A DNA stretch of 41,386 nt from Porphyromonas sp. GTDB taxonomy: Bacteria; Bacteroidota; Bacteroidia; Bacteroidales; Porphyromonadaceae. Made by a program: the position numbers and the translations under genes. How positions within the stretch are numbered: position 1 is the first letter of the stretch; every line of letters starts with the position of its first letter. The stretch spans positions 1 through 41,386 of the forward strand of contig JAUNLH010000012.1 in assembly GCA_030532365.1 (NCBI GenBank). The letters are read 5' to 3'. Below are positions 26,164 through 35,147 of the stretch, piece by piece. Below the pieces are notes generated by a model, which worked only from the letters and a program-made list of their open reading frames with translations, was not told where the DNA came from and did no database searches.

Positions 26164-26529
26164 TTAGTTGTTCTGCGGAGTCTCAGCAGGAGTAGCATCG
26201 CTCGGTGCTGTCGTATCTCCGAAGGGTAGTGCTTCTGCGGGGGCTGGGATAGTCGCATTATCGACATAGTCCTCAATCACGCTCGTAGGCTGTGATGAGA
26301 CGGTATTGCGCGGTGCCCATCTAGCTATCAAAAGGCTAAGTACCACCATAATGCCTGCCAATCCCCATGTGACCTTCTCTAGTAGATCAGTCGTCTTACG
26401 AACGCCCATGATGCTATTAGAAGAAGCGAAACCTGATGCCAAGCCACCTCCCTTTGGATTCTGAATAGTGACGATAAATACGAGAAGGATCGTGACTATC
26501 AGTATCAGTATGGACAGAAATATATACAT
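26164..26529 (-). CDS. secG: Preprotein translocase subunit SecG
   Basis: This 121-aa protein has two membrane helices (about 2-22 and 54-75) separated by the conserved loop QNPKGGGLASGFASSN. A Thr/Pro/Ala-rich periplasmic tail of about 45 residues follows, longer than in E. coli. It is an accessory subunit of the SecYEG channel. It follows the TPR-like gene by 8 nt and is the last gene of the sigma54 activator-lptE-TPR-secG operon. Confidence 0.93.
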   Translation of the reverse strand: MYIFLSILILIVTILLVFIVTIQNPKGGGLASGFASSNSIMGVRKTTDLLEKVTWGLAGIMVVLSLLIARWAPRNTVSSQPTSVIEDYVDNATIPAPAEALPFGDTTAPSDATPAETPQNN

Positions 26530-26537
26530 AACTCTCT

Positions 26538-27239
26538 TTAGAATTCGTGTTTGCTATTGTCTATCAACTTGTCTAAAAAGCCGATTTGCTCCGCAAAGTA
26601 ACCACTTTTTTGGGGATATTCCAAATTTATTTGCCTTAAAATGTGTCTAGCGCGTTCATACTTACCTTGTCGTATGTATATTCGAGCCAGTGTCTCGGTA
26701 AAGAGCTCCTCGGTGTCAAAGCTGTCGGCTTCCGTAGCTGTGGATGTCTTAGGTTGGTCTTCAACGGGTATCTTCTCTGCGGCTTCTCCTTTATTGAGAA
26801 AGTTGTCGATCAGCTCCGAGACATTGTAGCTCTGTGTGTTATCATCAGCAATACCTTCTATAAGACCTTGAGAGGGCGCGGTGCTAAGCATCTGGTCTAT
26901 ATCTACTGGTTCATCTGGGTAGCTCTCTAGAAAGTTGGAGATGATATCGCTAGTGGTCTCCGCAATCTCCTCATGCTTGCCATCGACTGATTCGAGCAAT
27001 GCTGATGGGTGCTCTACTAGGAGTTGGTGGAGGCGTGAGGGGCTTGGCAGGTAGAGCACTCTCCGATGCAACTCTGCAGAGAAGCGTAGGTCACCCTCCT
27101 TGTGTAGTGCGATGAGTATCAGGAAGTGGAGCGATGCAGCATAGGGGTATTGCTCCGAGAGCTCCAGCAACTCCATCAAGTCGTCTGCACCCAATCTATC
27201 AGGATGTGCCAGCAGATTAGAGAGGTCTTTGTGGGTCAT
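26538..27239 (-). CDS. TPR-like protein of the lptE-secG operon
   Basis: This 233-aa soluble protein has no signal peptide. The N-terminal third is helical and leucine-rich (DLMELLELSEQYPYAASLHF). A low-complexity acidic middle follows, and the C-terminus has a TPR-like helix pair (ETLARIYIRQGKYERARHIL). It is placed between lptE (1-nt gap) and secG (8-nt gap), an arrangement I recall as common in Bacteroidales. Function is unknown; its position suggests a link to envelope protein or LPS export. Confidence 0.75.
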   Translation of the reverse strand: MTHKDLSNLLAHPDRLGADDLMELLELSEQYPYAASLHFLILIALHKEGDLRFSAELHRRVLYLPSPSRLHQLLVEHPSALLESVDGKHEEIAETTSDIISNFLESYPDEPVDIDQMLSTAPSQGLIEGIADDNTQSYNVSELIDNFLNKGEAAEKIPVEDQPKTSTATEADSFDTEELFTETLARIYIRQGKYERARHILRQINLEYPQKSGYFAEQIGFLDKLIDNSKHEF

Positions 27240-27240
27240 G

Positions 27241-27771
27241 TTACCAGTTTTCTACTGTCGCGTTAAAGATCTGATTGATAAGATCTTCGGTCAGCTCTTC
27301 TACCAGTGCATCTTGTACGTCGGTAAACATACTGGAGCTGTCAAATGTGGCATAGGAGCTAAATTCACGCTCGAAGCTCTCATCCTCATTCACCCTGTTG
27401 TTGTATCGGACGTTGATCCTCATGGTCAGTCTGGTCCTTGCAGCGAAGGCGTCTGCTTGTACAGCCTCTGCAGTGAGGTCGTAGCCTATGATCTCTCCCT
27501 CTATATTGAGGTCACCGATTTGTGAGGTCTGCACGAGGCGAGTGCGTGTCTGGAAGCGACGTTTCAGATCCTCCGAAAACTTCTGAGCTAGAGGAGGGTA
27601 TGCGTTGGGAGCGAGGTTGCTGAAGTCGCTGATATTGATGGTCTTGATCTTTGTATAGTCTATGCTGGCTCCATTTAGCTGATAGGAGACTGTGCACCCT
27701 CCAAGTATCAGTAATAGAGCGGAGAGTGATGCTAATATTAAGGCTCTGTGTATGCGAAGTGATCTCATCAT
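27241..27771 (-). CDS. lptE: LptE-like LPS-assembly lipoprotein
   Basis: This 176-aa lipoprotein has a signal peptide ending LILGGC with the lipidated Cys26. The mature part fits the Bacteroidota LptE pattern: TVSYQLNGASIDYTKIKTI near the start (shortened TVSYQLNGAS), then PLAQKFSEDLKRRF, and a C-terminal amphipathic helix with Q-DALVEELTEDLINQIFN. LptE plugs the LptD barrel that inserts LPS into the outer leaflet. It lies 13 nt after the sigma54 activator gene and 1 nt before the TPR gene. Confidence 0.85.
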   Translation of the reverse strand: MMRSLRIHRALILASLSALLLILGGCTVSYQLNGASIDYTKIKTINISDFSNLAPNAYPPLAQKFSEDLKRRFQTRTRLVQTSQIGDLNIEGEIIGYDLTAEAVQADAFAARTRLTMRINVRYNNRVNEDESFEREFSSYATFDSSSMFTDVQDALVEELTEDLINQIFNATVENW

Positions 27772-27784
27772 GATACCATTTTAG

Positions 27785-29032
27785 CTAATCCCTACTGAGC
27801 TTGCGATAGAGAGTGCGCTCGGAGATGCCAAGGTCTTCGGCCGTCTTTTTGCGCACACCATTATTCTTCTTCAGTATAAGTTCGATGTATTTCTGCTCCA
27901 TCTCCTCTAGAGTTAGCGTCACCTTACTCTCCATTATCTCTTCTACCTCATCTAGAATCGTCGCCTCGTCATGGCTAAGGCGTGGTGATACCGGCTCATC
28001 GCTGGTCGATGATGTGTGCTGGTCGATGCTCTGTATCTGAGGTGAGCGTTGCTGGGTCTGAAGCACGTGGTAGAGTAGTTGCGTGAGCTCTCCTAGTGTC
28101 CCTCTCATCTCGGAGATCATATTGTACAGCAGTCCTAGCGAAGCATCGTCATGCCGCTCACGATCATAGGAGTTGCCCTGCCATCTGTCTTCGATGCGCT
28201 GCTGTATGATCACGGGGTGCCGTACATCAGCATTCGTGGGGAGTTGCTCCTTGAGGTCTTCTCGTGTCACGACTCTGCTCTCCATGATCACGCTAAGTCG
28301 CTCCACGAGATTGCGGAGCTGGCGTATATTGCCGGGCCAATCATAGCTAAGTAGTAGCTCAAGAGCCTCATCGTCAAGGCGTACGGGAGGCATCTTGTAC
28401 TTAGCAGAGAAGTCAGAGGCAAATTTCCTAAAGAGCAGCTCAATATCTTTGCCCCGATCTCTAAGAGGTGGGAGCTCAATGGTAACCGTATTAAGACGGT
28501 AAAGGAGGTCTTCTCTAAACTTCCCCTCTTTTACAGCCTCCTCCAGATTTCTATTGGTCGCTGCCACCACCCTAATATCGGTGCGCTGTATCTGGGACGA
28601 GCCAACCTTCATAAACTCCCCAGACTCTAGTACCCTAAGCAACCGCGCTTGTGTCGGTAGGGGGAGCTCTCCTATCTCATCCAGAAAGATGGTACCACCA
28701 TCAGCTACCTCGAAGTAACCCTTACGCTCACTCACCGCGTCGGTAAAGGAGCCTTTCATGTGTCCGAAGAGCTCCGAGTCGATAGTGCCCTCTGGGATTG
28801 CACCGCAGTTGACAGCTACAAAAGGACCGTGCTTACGGACGCTATTATAGTGTATGATCTGAGGGAAACTCTCCTTCCCCACACCACTCTCGCCCGTCAC
28901 CAGTACACTCACGTCGGTGGGGGCGATGAGGAGTGCTACCTCAATCGCTCGATCTAGCCCAGGAGCATTGCCAAAGATGCCAAATCTCTGCTTCGCTCTG
29001 ATCGTCTCCTGTGGGTCTATCCTATTGCTCAT
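27785..29032 (-). CDS. Sigma54-dependent transcriptional activator without receiver domain
   Basis: This AAA+ enhancer-binding protein of 415 aa starts almost directly with the ATPase domain. Walker A GESGVGKE is at 47-54, Walker B IFLDEIGEL at 115-123, and the arginine-finger region includes FREDLLYRLN. A C-terminal Fis-type helix-turn-helix is at about 372-415 (KKTAEDLGISERTLYRKL). The sigma54-contacting GAFTGA loop reads GSFTDA (94-99): the key Thr97 is kept, but Gly is replaced by Asp98. With no receiver or sensor domain, it is probably controlled by its level or by a partner. It heads the operon with lptE, the TPR gene and secG, behind its own TAACTTTG box. Confidence 0.92.
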   Translation of the reverse strand: MSNRIDPQETIRAKQRFGIFGNAPGLDRAIEVALLIAPTDVSVLVTGESGVGKESFPQIIHYNSVRKHGPFVAVNCGAIPEGTIDSELFGHMKGSFTDAVSERKGYFEVADGGTIFLDEIGELPLPTQARLLRVLESGEFMKVGSSQIQRTDIRVVAATNRNLEEAVKEGKFREDLLYRLNTVTIELPPLRDRGKDIELLFRKFASDFSAKYKMPPVRLDDEALELLLSYDWPGNIRQLRNLVERLSVIMESRVVTREDLKEQLPTNADVRHPVIIQQRIEDRWQGNSYDRERHDDASLGLLYNMISEMRGTLGELTQLLYHVLQTQQRSPQIQSIDQHTSSTSDEPVSPRLSHDEATILDEVEEIMESKVTLTLEEMEQKYIELILKKNNGVRKKTAEDLGISERTLYRKLSRD

Positions 29033-29075
29033 ACTTAATCTCTGTCTCTCTGCCTCTCGCGTTCCTTTAGAAGTC

Positions 29076-29083
29076 CAAAGTTA
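29076..29083 (-). promoter_or_regulatory. -7 promoter box of the sigma54 activator operon
   Basis: The minus strand reads TAACTTTG. Transcription would begin near 29072, giving a leader of about 40 nt. No clear -33 element was found. Confidence 0.6.
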
Positions 29084-29368
29084 CCATTTATTCGCAACGC
29101 ATGCCACCAGCCACTCTCTTAGTTTGTATCGACAAAAATGATCCAGTCTAACTCCCACATCTATATATTATGGAGTACCCAACACACTAGATCCGAACTC
29201 GAGCTAATCCGAGTTGGGAACTTAGAGTTGTCGAAGTTCCGAACTTCGATGCACCTAAGTTGGGAACTTAGAAAATCTAAGTTCGGAGGTCGGATTTTGC
29301 TCAGCGCGGAGCATGGGTTGAGATAGGATTTGGTTTGCTCTTTTAAGAGCTTGTGATGTAGGACGGAG
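29084..29368. other. Intergenic region holding array C
   Basis: Apart from the palindrome array (29188-29291), this gap contains a small palindrome GCTCTTTTAAGAGC near 29338 and a hairpin TGCTC-GAGCA near 29297. I see no gene and no RNA family I recognise. Confidence 0.6.
29188..29291. repeat. Array C of 13-nt palindromes, 22-23 nt period
   Basis: Units start at 29211 (GAGTTGGGAACTT), 29234 (AAGTTCCGAACTT), 29257 (AAGTTGGGAACTT) and 29279 (degenerate AAGTTCGGAGGTC). A decayed copy lies in register at 29188 (ATCCGAACTC). Starts are 23, 23 and 22 nt apart. Spacers are AGAGTTGTCG, CGATGCACCT and AGAAAATCT. The unit at 29234 extends to the 19-nt palindrome TCGAAGTTCCGAACTTCGA. CGATGCACCT is the reverse complement of an array A spacer. 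The array lies between the promoter of the activator operon and the terminator of nadE. Confidence 0.88.
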
Positions 29369-29403
29369 AAAGCCCAAGCTAAAACTTGTTTAGCTTGGGC
29401 TTT
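29369..29403 (-). terminator. Terminator of nadE
   Basis: A perfect 15-bp stem (29369-29383 with 29389-29403, loop of 5) starts 21 nt past the nadE stop. On the minus strand the stem ends in TTT, giving a short T-tract. Confidence 0.85.
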
Positions 29404-29423
29404 GAGATTGGTTGGGTCGGGTG

Positions 29424-31349
29424 CTAAAAGTTGCTGATGGTGTCTAGCCACAATTGTGCCGAAGCATCGCTGATCATTCGCCAATTGCCACGAGGTGAGA
29501 GGGAGACGACACCTACCTTCGGCCCGTCTGGCATGAAGTTTCGCTTGTATTGGTAGGCAAAGAAGCGTTTGAAGAATGTCAGCATCCAGCCCTTTAGCTG
29601 ATCGTGCGTGTACTCACCCTTAAAGGCTTTTTTCGCCATATAGAAGATCTTTTGTGGCGAGTAGGCGTTTTGCAGGAAGTGGTATAAGTAGAAGTCGTGC
29701 ACCTCGTACGGGCCTAAGATATGCTCTGTGTACTGGGTGATGTCATCGCCCTTACGGGTCAGCTCGGGGCTTACTGGGGTGGCGATGACATCCATCAGTA
29801 CCTCTGATAGCTCTGGGTCTTGCTCTGGTCTTGAAGCAAGGTACTCTACGATCAGTCGTACTGAGGTCTTGGGTATCGTGGCATTGACGTTGTACATGCT
29901 CGCATGATCCCCGTTGAAGGTGGTCCACCCTAGAGCTAGCTCGGAGAGATCTCCGGTGCCTAGGACAAAGCCACCCTCCATATTTGCCACATCCATGAGT
30001 ACTTGTGTCCGCTCTCGTGCTTGGGCATTCTCAAATGTGACATCTGGTGTGTGACCGTCGTGGCCGATCGCCTCTAGGTGTTGGAGTGTTGCCTCTTTGA
30101 TAGAGATCTCTCGCAGGGTCACCCCAAGGAGCTTTAGCATCTTGATGGCATTTTGATGGGTGCGATCGCTCGTTCCTAGCCCTGGCATTACTACCCCGAT
30201 GACGTCCTTGATGTCGCGACCTAGATAGTTCATCGCTCTGACTGCCACAAGTAGTGCCAATGTGCTATCAAGACCTCCACTGATGCCGATCACTATTTTG
30301 CTATTCTTGAGATGGTTAAGGCGCTGTGCCAAGCCTGCTACCTGTATGTCAAACATCTCCTGGCATCGCTCTGATTGATCGCAGGTGCTGGGTATAAATG
30401 GATTGCGCTCGATGGGGCGAGTCATCTCAAACCCTCGGTCCTCCTCGTTGAGGTCAAACTCTATGACTGATAGCTTGTCCCACGCAAACTCGGACGCAGC
30501 TGTGCGGAAAGAGGAGTTGATCAGTCTCTCAGTGCGTATGCGCTCTACGTCTATGTCGCTCACAATCATTCGCTCTGTGGGTACAAATCTCTCCGTCTCG
30601 GATATCATCACTCCGTTCTCCGCGATAAAGGCTTTGCCTGTGTATACGAGGTCTGTCGAGCTCTCTCCGAAACCGCAGGAGGAGTAGACATAGCCCACAA
30701 TCCCCTGTGATGAGAGTGCCGATATGAGGGATCTGAGGTAGCTATTCTTTCCCGCATTTTCATTGCTGGCAGAGAGGTTGAAGATGATATGTGCACCATA
30801 GAGAGCTAGGCGTGTGCCTGGTGTTACTGGGGTCCACATGTCTTCGCAGATCTCAACGCCGACTCCTAGATCTCCGTGCTTGAAGATCAGGTCGTGTCCG
30901 ATGGGTACATCTTGGTGCCCTATTCGTATTGTGGAGTAAGCGAGCTCTGATGAGCTGGAGAACCATCTTTTTTCTTGAAACTCACGATAGTTCGGCAGGT
31001 AGGTCTTGGGTATTGCCCCTAGGATTTTGCCACCCTGTAGGGCTACAGCTGCGTTGTACAGCTTTTCCTCGGCACGAAGTGGCATACCAACGATGAAGAA
31101 TACGTTTGTGTCCTCTGTCCGCTTTGCAAGGGTGCACAGTGCCTTCTCTGCTTCTTCTAGGAGATGGGGCTGTAGGAAGAGATCCCCGCACGTGTAGCCA
31201 GTGATGCTCAGCTCGGGGAATGTCATCATCTCAACTCCCTGTGCCTCTGCTTGGCGCACCATTTGTTCGGTCCTCTCTATGTTGTACTGGCAGTCGGCAA
31301 CCTTGACAAAAGGTACAGCAGCCGCCACTTTGACATATCCGTATCTCAT
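29424..31349 (-). CDS. nadE: Glutamine-dependent NAD+ synthetase
   Basis: This 641-aa two-domain enzyme amidates nicotinic acid adenine dinucleotide to NAD+. The N-terminal nitrilase-type glutaminase has the Glu46 (FPELSITGY), Lys (PKTYLPNY) and Cys (VEICEDMW) triad. The C-terminal synthetase has the PP-loop VIGISGGLDSTLA and LGTGDLSELALGW. Length fits the long, glutamine-using form. It is flanked by hairpins on both sides and appears monocistronic. Confidence 0.96.
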   Translation of the reverse strand: MRYGYVKVAAAVPFVKVADCQYNIERTEQMVRQAEAQGVEMMTFPELSITGYTCGDLFLQPHLLEEAEKALCTLAKRTEDTNVFFIVGMPLRAEEKLYNAAVALQGGKILGAIPKTYLPNYREFQEKRWFSSSSELAYSTIRIGHQDVPIGHDLIFKHGDLGVGVEICEDMWTPVTPGTRLALYGAHIIFNLSASNENAGKNSYLRSLISALSSQGIVGYVYSSCGFGESSTDLVYTGKAFIAENGVMISETERFVPTERMIVSDIDVERIRTERLINSSFRTAASEFAWDKLSVIEFDLNEEDRGFEMTRPIERNPFIPSTCDQSERCQEMFDIQVAGLAQRLNHLKNSKIVIGISGGLDSTLALLVAVRAMNYLGRDIKDVIGVVMPGLGTSDRTHQNAIKMLKLLGVTLREISIKEATLQHLEAIGHDGHTPDVTFENAQARERTQVLMDVANMEGGFVLGTGDLSELALGWTTFNGDHASMYNVNATIPKTSVRLIVEYLASRPEQDPELSEVLMDVIATPVSPELTRKGDDITQYTEHILGPYEVHDFYLYHFLQNAYSPQKIFYMAKKAFKGEYTHDQLKGWMLTFFKRFFAYQYKRNFMPDGPKVGVVSLSPRGNWRMISDASAQLWLDTISNF

Positions 31350-31513
31350 GCTCTGACGTGGCTTATATAAGTGATCTAAAAGTTGTGTGAAAGTCCTCTC
31401 TCAGTAGTACTAAATGGTGGGCAAAATTCGCTAAAAAGAGAGAACCTGCCAAAAGTGATCGCTTGCTATGTAGCAAGTCTTTAGAGGGAGTGCTGGGGGA
31501 GGGGCGTATGAGT

Positions 31514-31545
31514 AGCCCCATCTCGTCCGCAGACAAGATGGGGCT
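31514..31545 (-). terminator. Hairpin downstream of gcvP
   Basis: A 10-bp perfect inverted repeat (AGCCCCATCT with AGATGGGGCT, 12-nt loop) lies 30 nt beyond the gcvP stop. No strong T-run follows on the minus strand, so the terminator call is tentative. The rest of the 225-nt gap to nadE shows nothing else recognisable. Confidence 0.55.
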
Positions 31546-31574
31546 AGAAGTTAGATCAGTTCTTGGTCTGGTAG

Positions 31575-34448
31575 TTACTTCTCCTTAGTCTCAGGGAAGA
31601 ACTCCTCGACTGCTGCATGAGAGGCAATGAGGTTGCGATCGCCCCAGCCGTTGTCTACTCTTGCGACATTGGTCCAATACTTGTGATCTTTGAGGTAGTC
31701 AAGGGCAAAGGCTGCCTTCTCTCTACTGTACGGGTGTGACCAGTTGTCAGAGACAACAGAGTAGAGGGGGTGCGGTGCGTTCTTGAGCACATTGTCCTCC
31801 TTGTCTGCAGTGCCGTCGATGACCTCTTGGATCTCTGCTCTGATCGTCCTCAGTACCTCGATGAAGCGATCAAGCTCAGCCAAACTCTCGCTCTCTGTAG
31901 GCTCTATCATCAGTGTGCCGTGTACAGGGAATGATAGGGTAGGAGCATGGTACCCGAAGTCTACCAAGCGCTTAGCAATGTCTCCTTCGTCGATGCCGCT
32001 CTGTTCTTTGAGTGGTCTGCACTCTAGGATTAGCTCGTGCCCGACATAACCCGTAGCGCCTGAATATGTGATGCCGTAGTCATCCTTGAGGCATGCTGCG
32101 AGGTAGTTGGCATTGAGGATCGCTACTGCTGTCACGCGCTTGAGCCCATTAAGTCCTAGCATACGTATGTAGGAGTAGGTGATACCGGTGATGACTGCAC
32201 TGCCGTAGGGCGCTGATGCCACTGGGATGTTGTCATGACCATAAGCTATCGGATGGCTGGGTAAATGCTTTATCAAGTGCTCTGCTACGCAGATAGGACC
32301 AGCACCAGGACCACCACCACCGTGTGGGATAGCAAAGGTCTTGTGGAGGTTGAGGTGGCACACATCGGCACCCATAAAGCCTGGGTTGGTGTATCCTACC
32401 TGTGCGTTCATATTAGCTCCGTCCATATAGACCTGACCACCACACTCGTGGACGATGTCTATAAGTGTGCGGATCTCTGGCTCGAAGATACCATGTGTGC
32501 TCGGATAGGTGATCATGGTAGCAGCCAAGCGATCTTTGTTTGCCTCAGCCTTCTGACGGAAATCCTCAACATCGATATTACCATTCTCATCGGAGTCTAC
32601 TATTAGTACCTCATAGCCTGCCTGGATAGCACTTGCAGGGTTGGTGCCGTGTGCTGATGCTGGGAGGAGTACGAGGTTGCGGTGAGATTCGCCCTGAGCC
32701 TCAAGGTACTCACGGATGACCCTCAGCCCGCTGTACTCGCCTGATGCACCGGAGTTGGGCATGAGAGATACTCCAGGTAAGCCGGTGATGGCACCCAGTA
32801 GCTCGGAAAGGTTATCGAGCATCTCTATAAATCCCTCAGTCTGACCAGCTGGTGCATAGGGGTGGAGCAGTGCGAAGTTGGGGTTGGAGAGGATGAAGAG
32901 CTCACTTGCTGCATTGAGCTTCATGGTGCACGATCCGAGAGAGATCATAGAGTCGCCCAGAGAGATATCTTTCTTCTCTAGTCGACGGATGTACCTCATC
33001 ATCTCTGTCTCAGTGTGATACTTCTTAAATACATCGTACTGTAGGAAGTCGCTCTCACGACGGAGTGCTCCTTCAAAACTTACGTACTCACTTGGTACCT
33101 CTGGTACTGGTGCCTCGATCCCTTTTGCCTGAGCGAAGATATAGTTGATGACACCTAGGTCTGTGATCTGAGTGGTCTCGTCGAGAGAAATACCGACCTC
33201 ACCCTCCTCAAAGTAGCGGAAGTTGACCTGGCACTCCTCTGCGATGTCTCTGATTTTTGCTTGCTCCTCCTTGGAGATACCAGTGATGTAGAGGGTATCG
33301 AAGAAGAGTTTATTGCTCTGGTTGTAGCCCATCTTTGTCAGAGCCTCAGCGACTGATACTGCATAGGTGTGTACTCTACCAGCGATATCTCTTAGTCCTT
33401 CCGCACCGTGGTACACAGCGTAGAAGCCTGACATAGTAGCAAGTAGAGCCTGAGCTGTACAGATGTTGGAAGTAGCTCGCTCTCGCTTGATGTGCTGCTC
33501 TCTAGTCTGAAGCGCTAAGCGGTAGGCAGGCTTGTCATTGGCGTCCTTGGAGAGCCCGATGATGCGACCTGGTATGATGCGCTTATAAGCGTCAGTAGAT
33601 GAGAGGAATCCAGCGGATGGCCCACCAAAGTACATTGGAATACCAAAGCGCTGTGATGAACCAAACACGATGTCGGCACCCCACTCGCCAGGAGGCGTGA
33701 GGAGGACGAGTGATAGCAAGTCTGCCGCTACAGCGACTTGGATGTCAGCCTCTTTTGCCTTCTGTATAAAGTCGCGATGATCATTGACCTCACCATGGTC
33801 GTTGGTATACTGTATGATAGCTCCGTAGAACTCCTCTGAGAAGTCAAACTCCTCAGCCTTACCGACTACCACTTCTACGTCCCATGGGATGGCTCTCGTC
33901 TCAATCACGCGACGGGTAGAGAGGAATAGATCATCAGCTAGGAAGAGTTTATTGGCATTCTTGCGCTTACGGCTGCGACCGTGGAGCATCATGGCAGCTG
34001 CCTCAGCGCCAGAGGTTGCCTCGTCTAAGAGAGAACAATTGGTGAGCGGTAGTGCGGTGAGCTCGGTGATGACTGTCTGGAAGTTGAAGAGGGCCTCGAG
34101 GCGTCCTTGTGAGATCTCTGCTTGGTACGGAGTATAGCTGGTGTACCAGCCGGGGTTTTCCAAGACATTGCGCTGTATGACAGCTGGAGTGTAGTTGTCG
34201 TACCAGCCCATACCAATGTATGAGGTGAAGATCTTGTTTTTATTGCCCAGTTCGTTGATGTGCTCTATGAGCTCACGCTCTGTCATGGGCTCAGGTAGCT
34301 CCAACTCTTTTTCTAGTCGGATGTTGTTGGGAATTACCTTGTCTAGGAGCTTGTCCATGCTCTCTATTCCGATGGCATCGAGCATTTTCTTCTCTTCTTC
34401 AGGCTTGGTGACCCCCACGTGGCGGATAGTGAAGTCGTTTGTATTCAT
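31575..34448 (-). CDS. gcvP: Glycine dehydrogenase (decarboxylating), P-protein
   Basis: This single-chain PLP enzyme of 957 aa decarboxylates glycine and passes the aminomethyl group to the lipoyl H-protein of the glycine cleavage system. Two homologous halves are visible. The active-site PLP Lys is K703 in HLNLHKTFAIPHGGGGPG, and the Gly-rich loop follows. The N-terminal half contains NCSLLDEATSGAEA. Length matches the fused P-protein. The other cleavage genes (gcvT, gcvH) are not in the window. It follows the MBL-fold gene by 39 nt. Confidence 0.97.
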   Translation of the reverse strand: MNTNDFTIRHVGVTKPEEEKKMLDAIGIESMDKLLDKVIPNNIRLEKELELPEPMTERELIEHINELGNKNKIFTSYIGMGWYDNYTPAVIQRNVLENPGWYTSYTPYQAEISQGRLEALFNFQTVITELTALPLTNCSLLDEATSGAEAAAMMLHGRSRKRKNANKLFLADDLFLSTRRVIETRAIPWDVEVVVGKAEEFDFSEEFYGAIIQYTNDHGEVNDHRDFIQKAKEADIQVAVAADLLSLVLLTPPGEWGADIVFGSSQRFGIPMYFGGPSAGFLSSTDAYKRIIPGRIIGLSKDANDKPAYRLALQTREQHIKRERATSNICTAQALLATMSGFYAVYHGAEGLRDIAGRVHTYAVSVAEALTKMGYNQSNKLFFDTLYITGISKEEQAKIRDIAEECQVNFRYFEEGEVGISLDETTQITDLGVINYIFAQAKGIEAPVPEVPSEYVSFEGALRRESDFLQYDVFKKYHTETEMMRYIRRLEKKDISLGDSMISLGSCTMKLNAASELFILSNPNFALLHPYAPAGQTEGFIEMLDNLSELLGAITGLPGVSLMPNSGASGEYSGLRVIREYLEAQGESHRNLVLLPASAHGTNPASAIQAGYEVLIVDSDENGNIDVEDFRQKAEANKDRLAATMITYPSTHGIFEPEIRTLIDIVHECGGQVYMDGANMNAQVGYTNPGFMGADVCHLNLHKTFAIPHGGGGPGAGPICVAEHLIKHLPSHPIAYGHDNIPVASAPYGSAVITGITYSYIRMLGLNGLKRVTAVAILNANYLAACLKDDYGITYSGATGYVGHELILECRPLKEQSGIDEGDIAKRLVDFGYHAPTLSFPVHGTLMIEPTESESLAELDRFIEVLRTIRAEIQEVIDGTADKEDNVLKNAPHPLYSVVSDNWSHPYSREKAAFALDYLKDHKYWTNVARVDNGWGDRNLIASHAAVEEFFPETKEK

Positions 34449-34487
34449 TATTCAATAGGTTTTTGTTAAGGTTTCCTTACTTGAGTT

Positions 34488-35135
34488 TTACATCTGATAG
34501 TTTCTCCTCTCTGCTCCTACTGTCGTATTTGGACCATGTCCAGAGTATATGACAGTACTAGCAGGGAGGATGGTGAGGAGGTTTTTGATTGAATCCATCA
34601 ATGCTTCATAGCTGCCTCCCCATAAGTCGTAGCGACCATGGTCGTTGAGGAATATAACATCGCCGCTAAATAGAGCGCCGTCTCCACCTGCGTAATAGTA
34701 GCAGACATGACCAGGAGAGTGACCAGGAGCCTTAATGACTTGTAGCTTGGTGTCTCCGAAGTGGATGCTGCCATCTGGCTCGAGCTGGAGTGGCTTCGTC
34801 TCAGGCTCTTCTAATGGACTGATACTTGGGATGTACAGCAGCCTCATCTGATCTTCAATGGAAGGGAGGAGGTCTATATCCTCCTCCGGCATCTCTAGTA
34901 CCACACCATACTGCTCCTTCACTTTGAGCGCACCTAAGTAGTGATCGAAGTGGCGATGGGTGCCTATACAGCGGGTGAGTGTCAGATGCTCTTGCTCTAT
35001 GGTCTGCTGTAGCTGCTTGAGGTTGCTATCGGTCATGAATCCTGGGTCTATGATGCAGGCTTCTCTGCTATCGTCCCAAATGAGATAGCTGTTTTCTTGC
35101 ACCATGTTGACCATATATTTCTCTATATATAGCAT
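34488..35135 (-). CDS. MBL-fold metallo-hydrolase (glyoxalase II-like)
   Basis: This 215-aa protein has the metallo-beta-lactamase metal site THRHFDHYLG (His60, His62, Asp64, His65), GHSPGHVCYY, SGDVIF and YSGHGPNTT. The pattern is that of the glyoxalase II/YcbL group, which hydrolyses thioesters such as S-lactoylglutathione or related compounds. The true substrate cannot be told from sequence. It lies 12 nt after rsmG and 39 nt before gcvP. Confidence 0.9.
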   Translation of the reverse strand: MLYIEKYMVNMVQENSYLIWDDSREACIIDPGFMTDSNLKQLQQTIEQEHLTLTRCIGTHRHFDHYLGALKVKEQYGVVLEMPEEDIDLLPSIEDQMRLLYIPSISPLEEPETKPLQLEPDGSIHFGDTKLQVIKAPGHSPGHVCYYYAGGDGALFSGDVIFLNDHGRYDLWGGSYEALMDSIKNLLTILPASTVIYSGHGPNTTVGAERRNYQM

Positions 35136-35147
35136 GTCTTAGGTATA

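Noticed and set aside
29424-31349. Possible mobile origin of nadE because it is flanked by hairpins
   Set aside because: The flanking hairpins differ in sequence and behave as terminators; there are no target duplications or transposase genes.
32265-32606. 113-codon plus-strand ORF inside gcvP
   Set aside because: It is antisense to the conserved PLP-site region of gcvP and has no start-site or family support.
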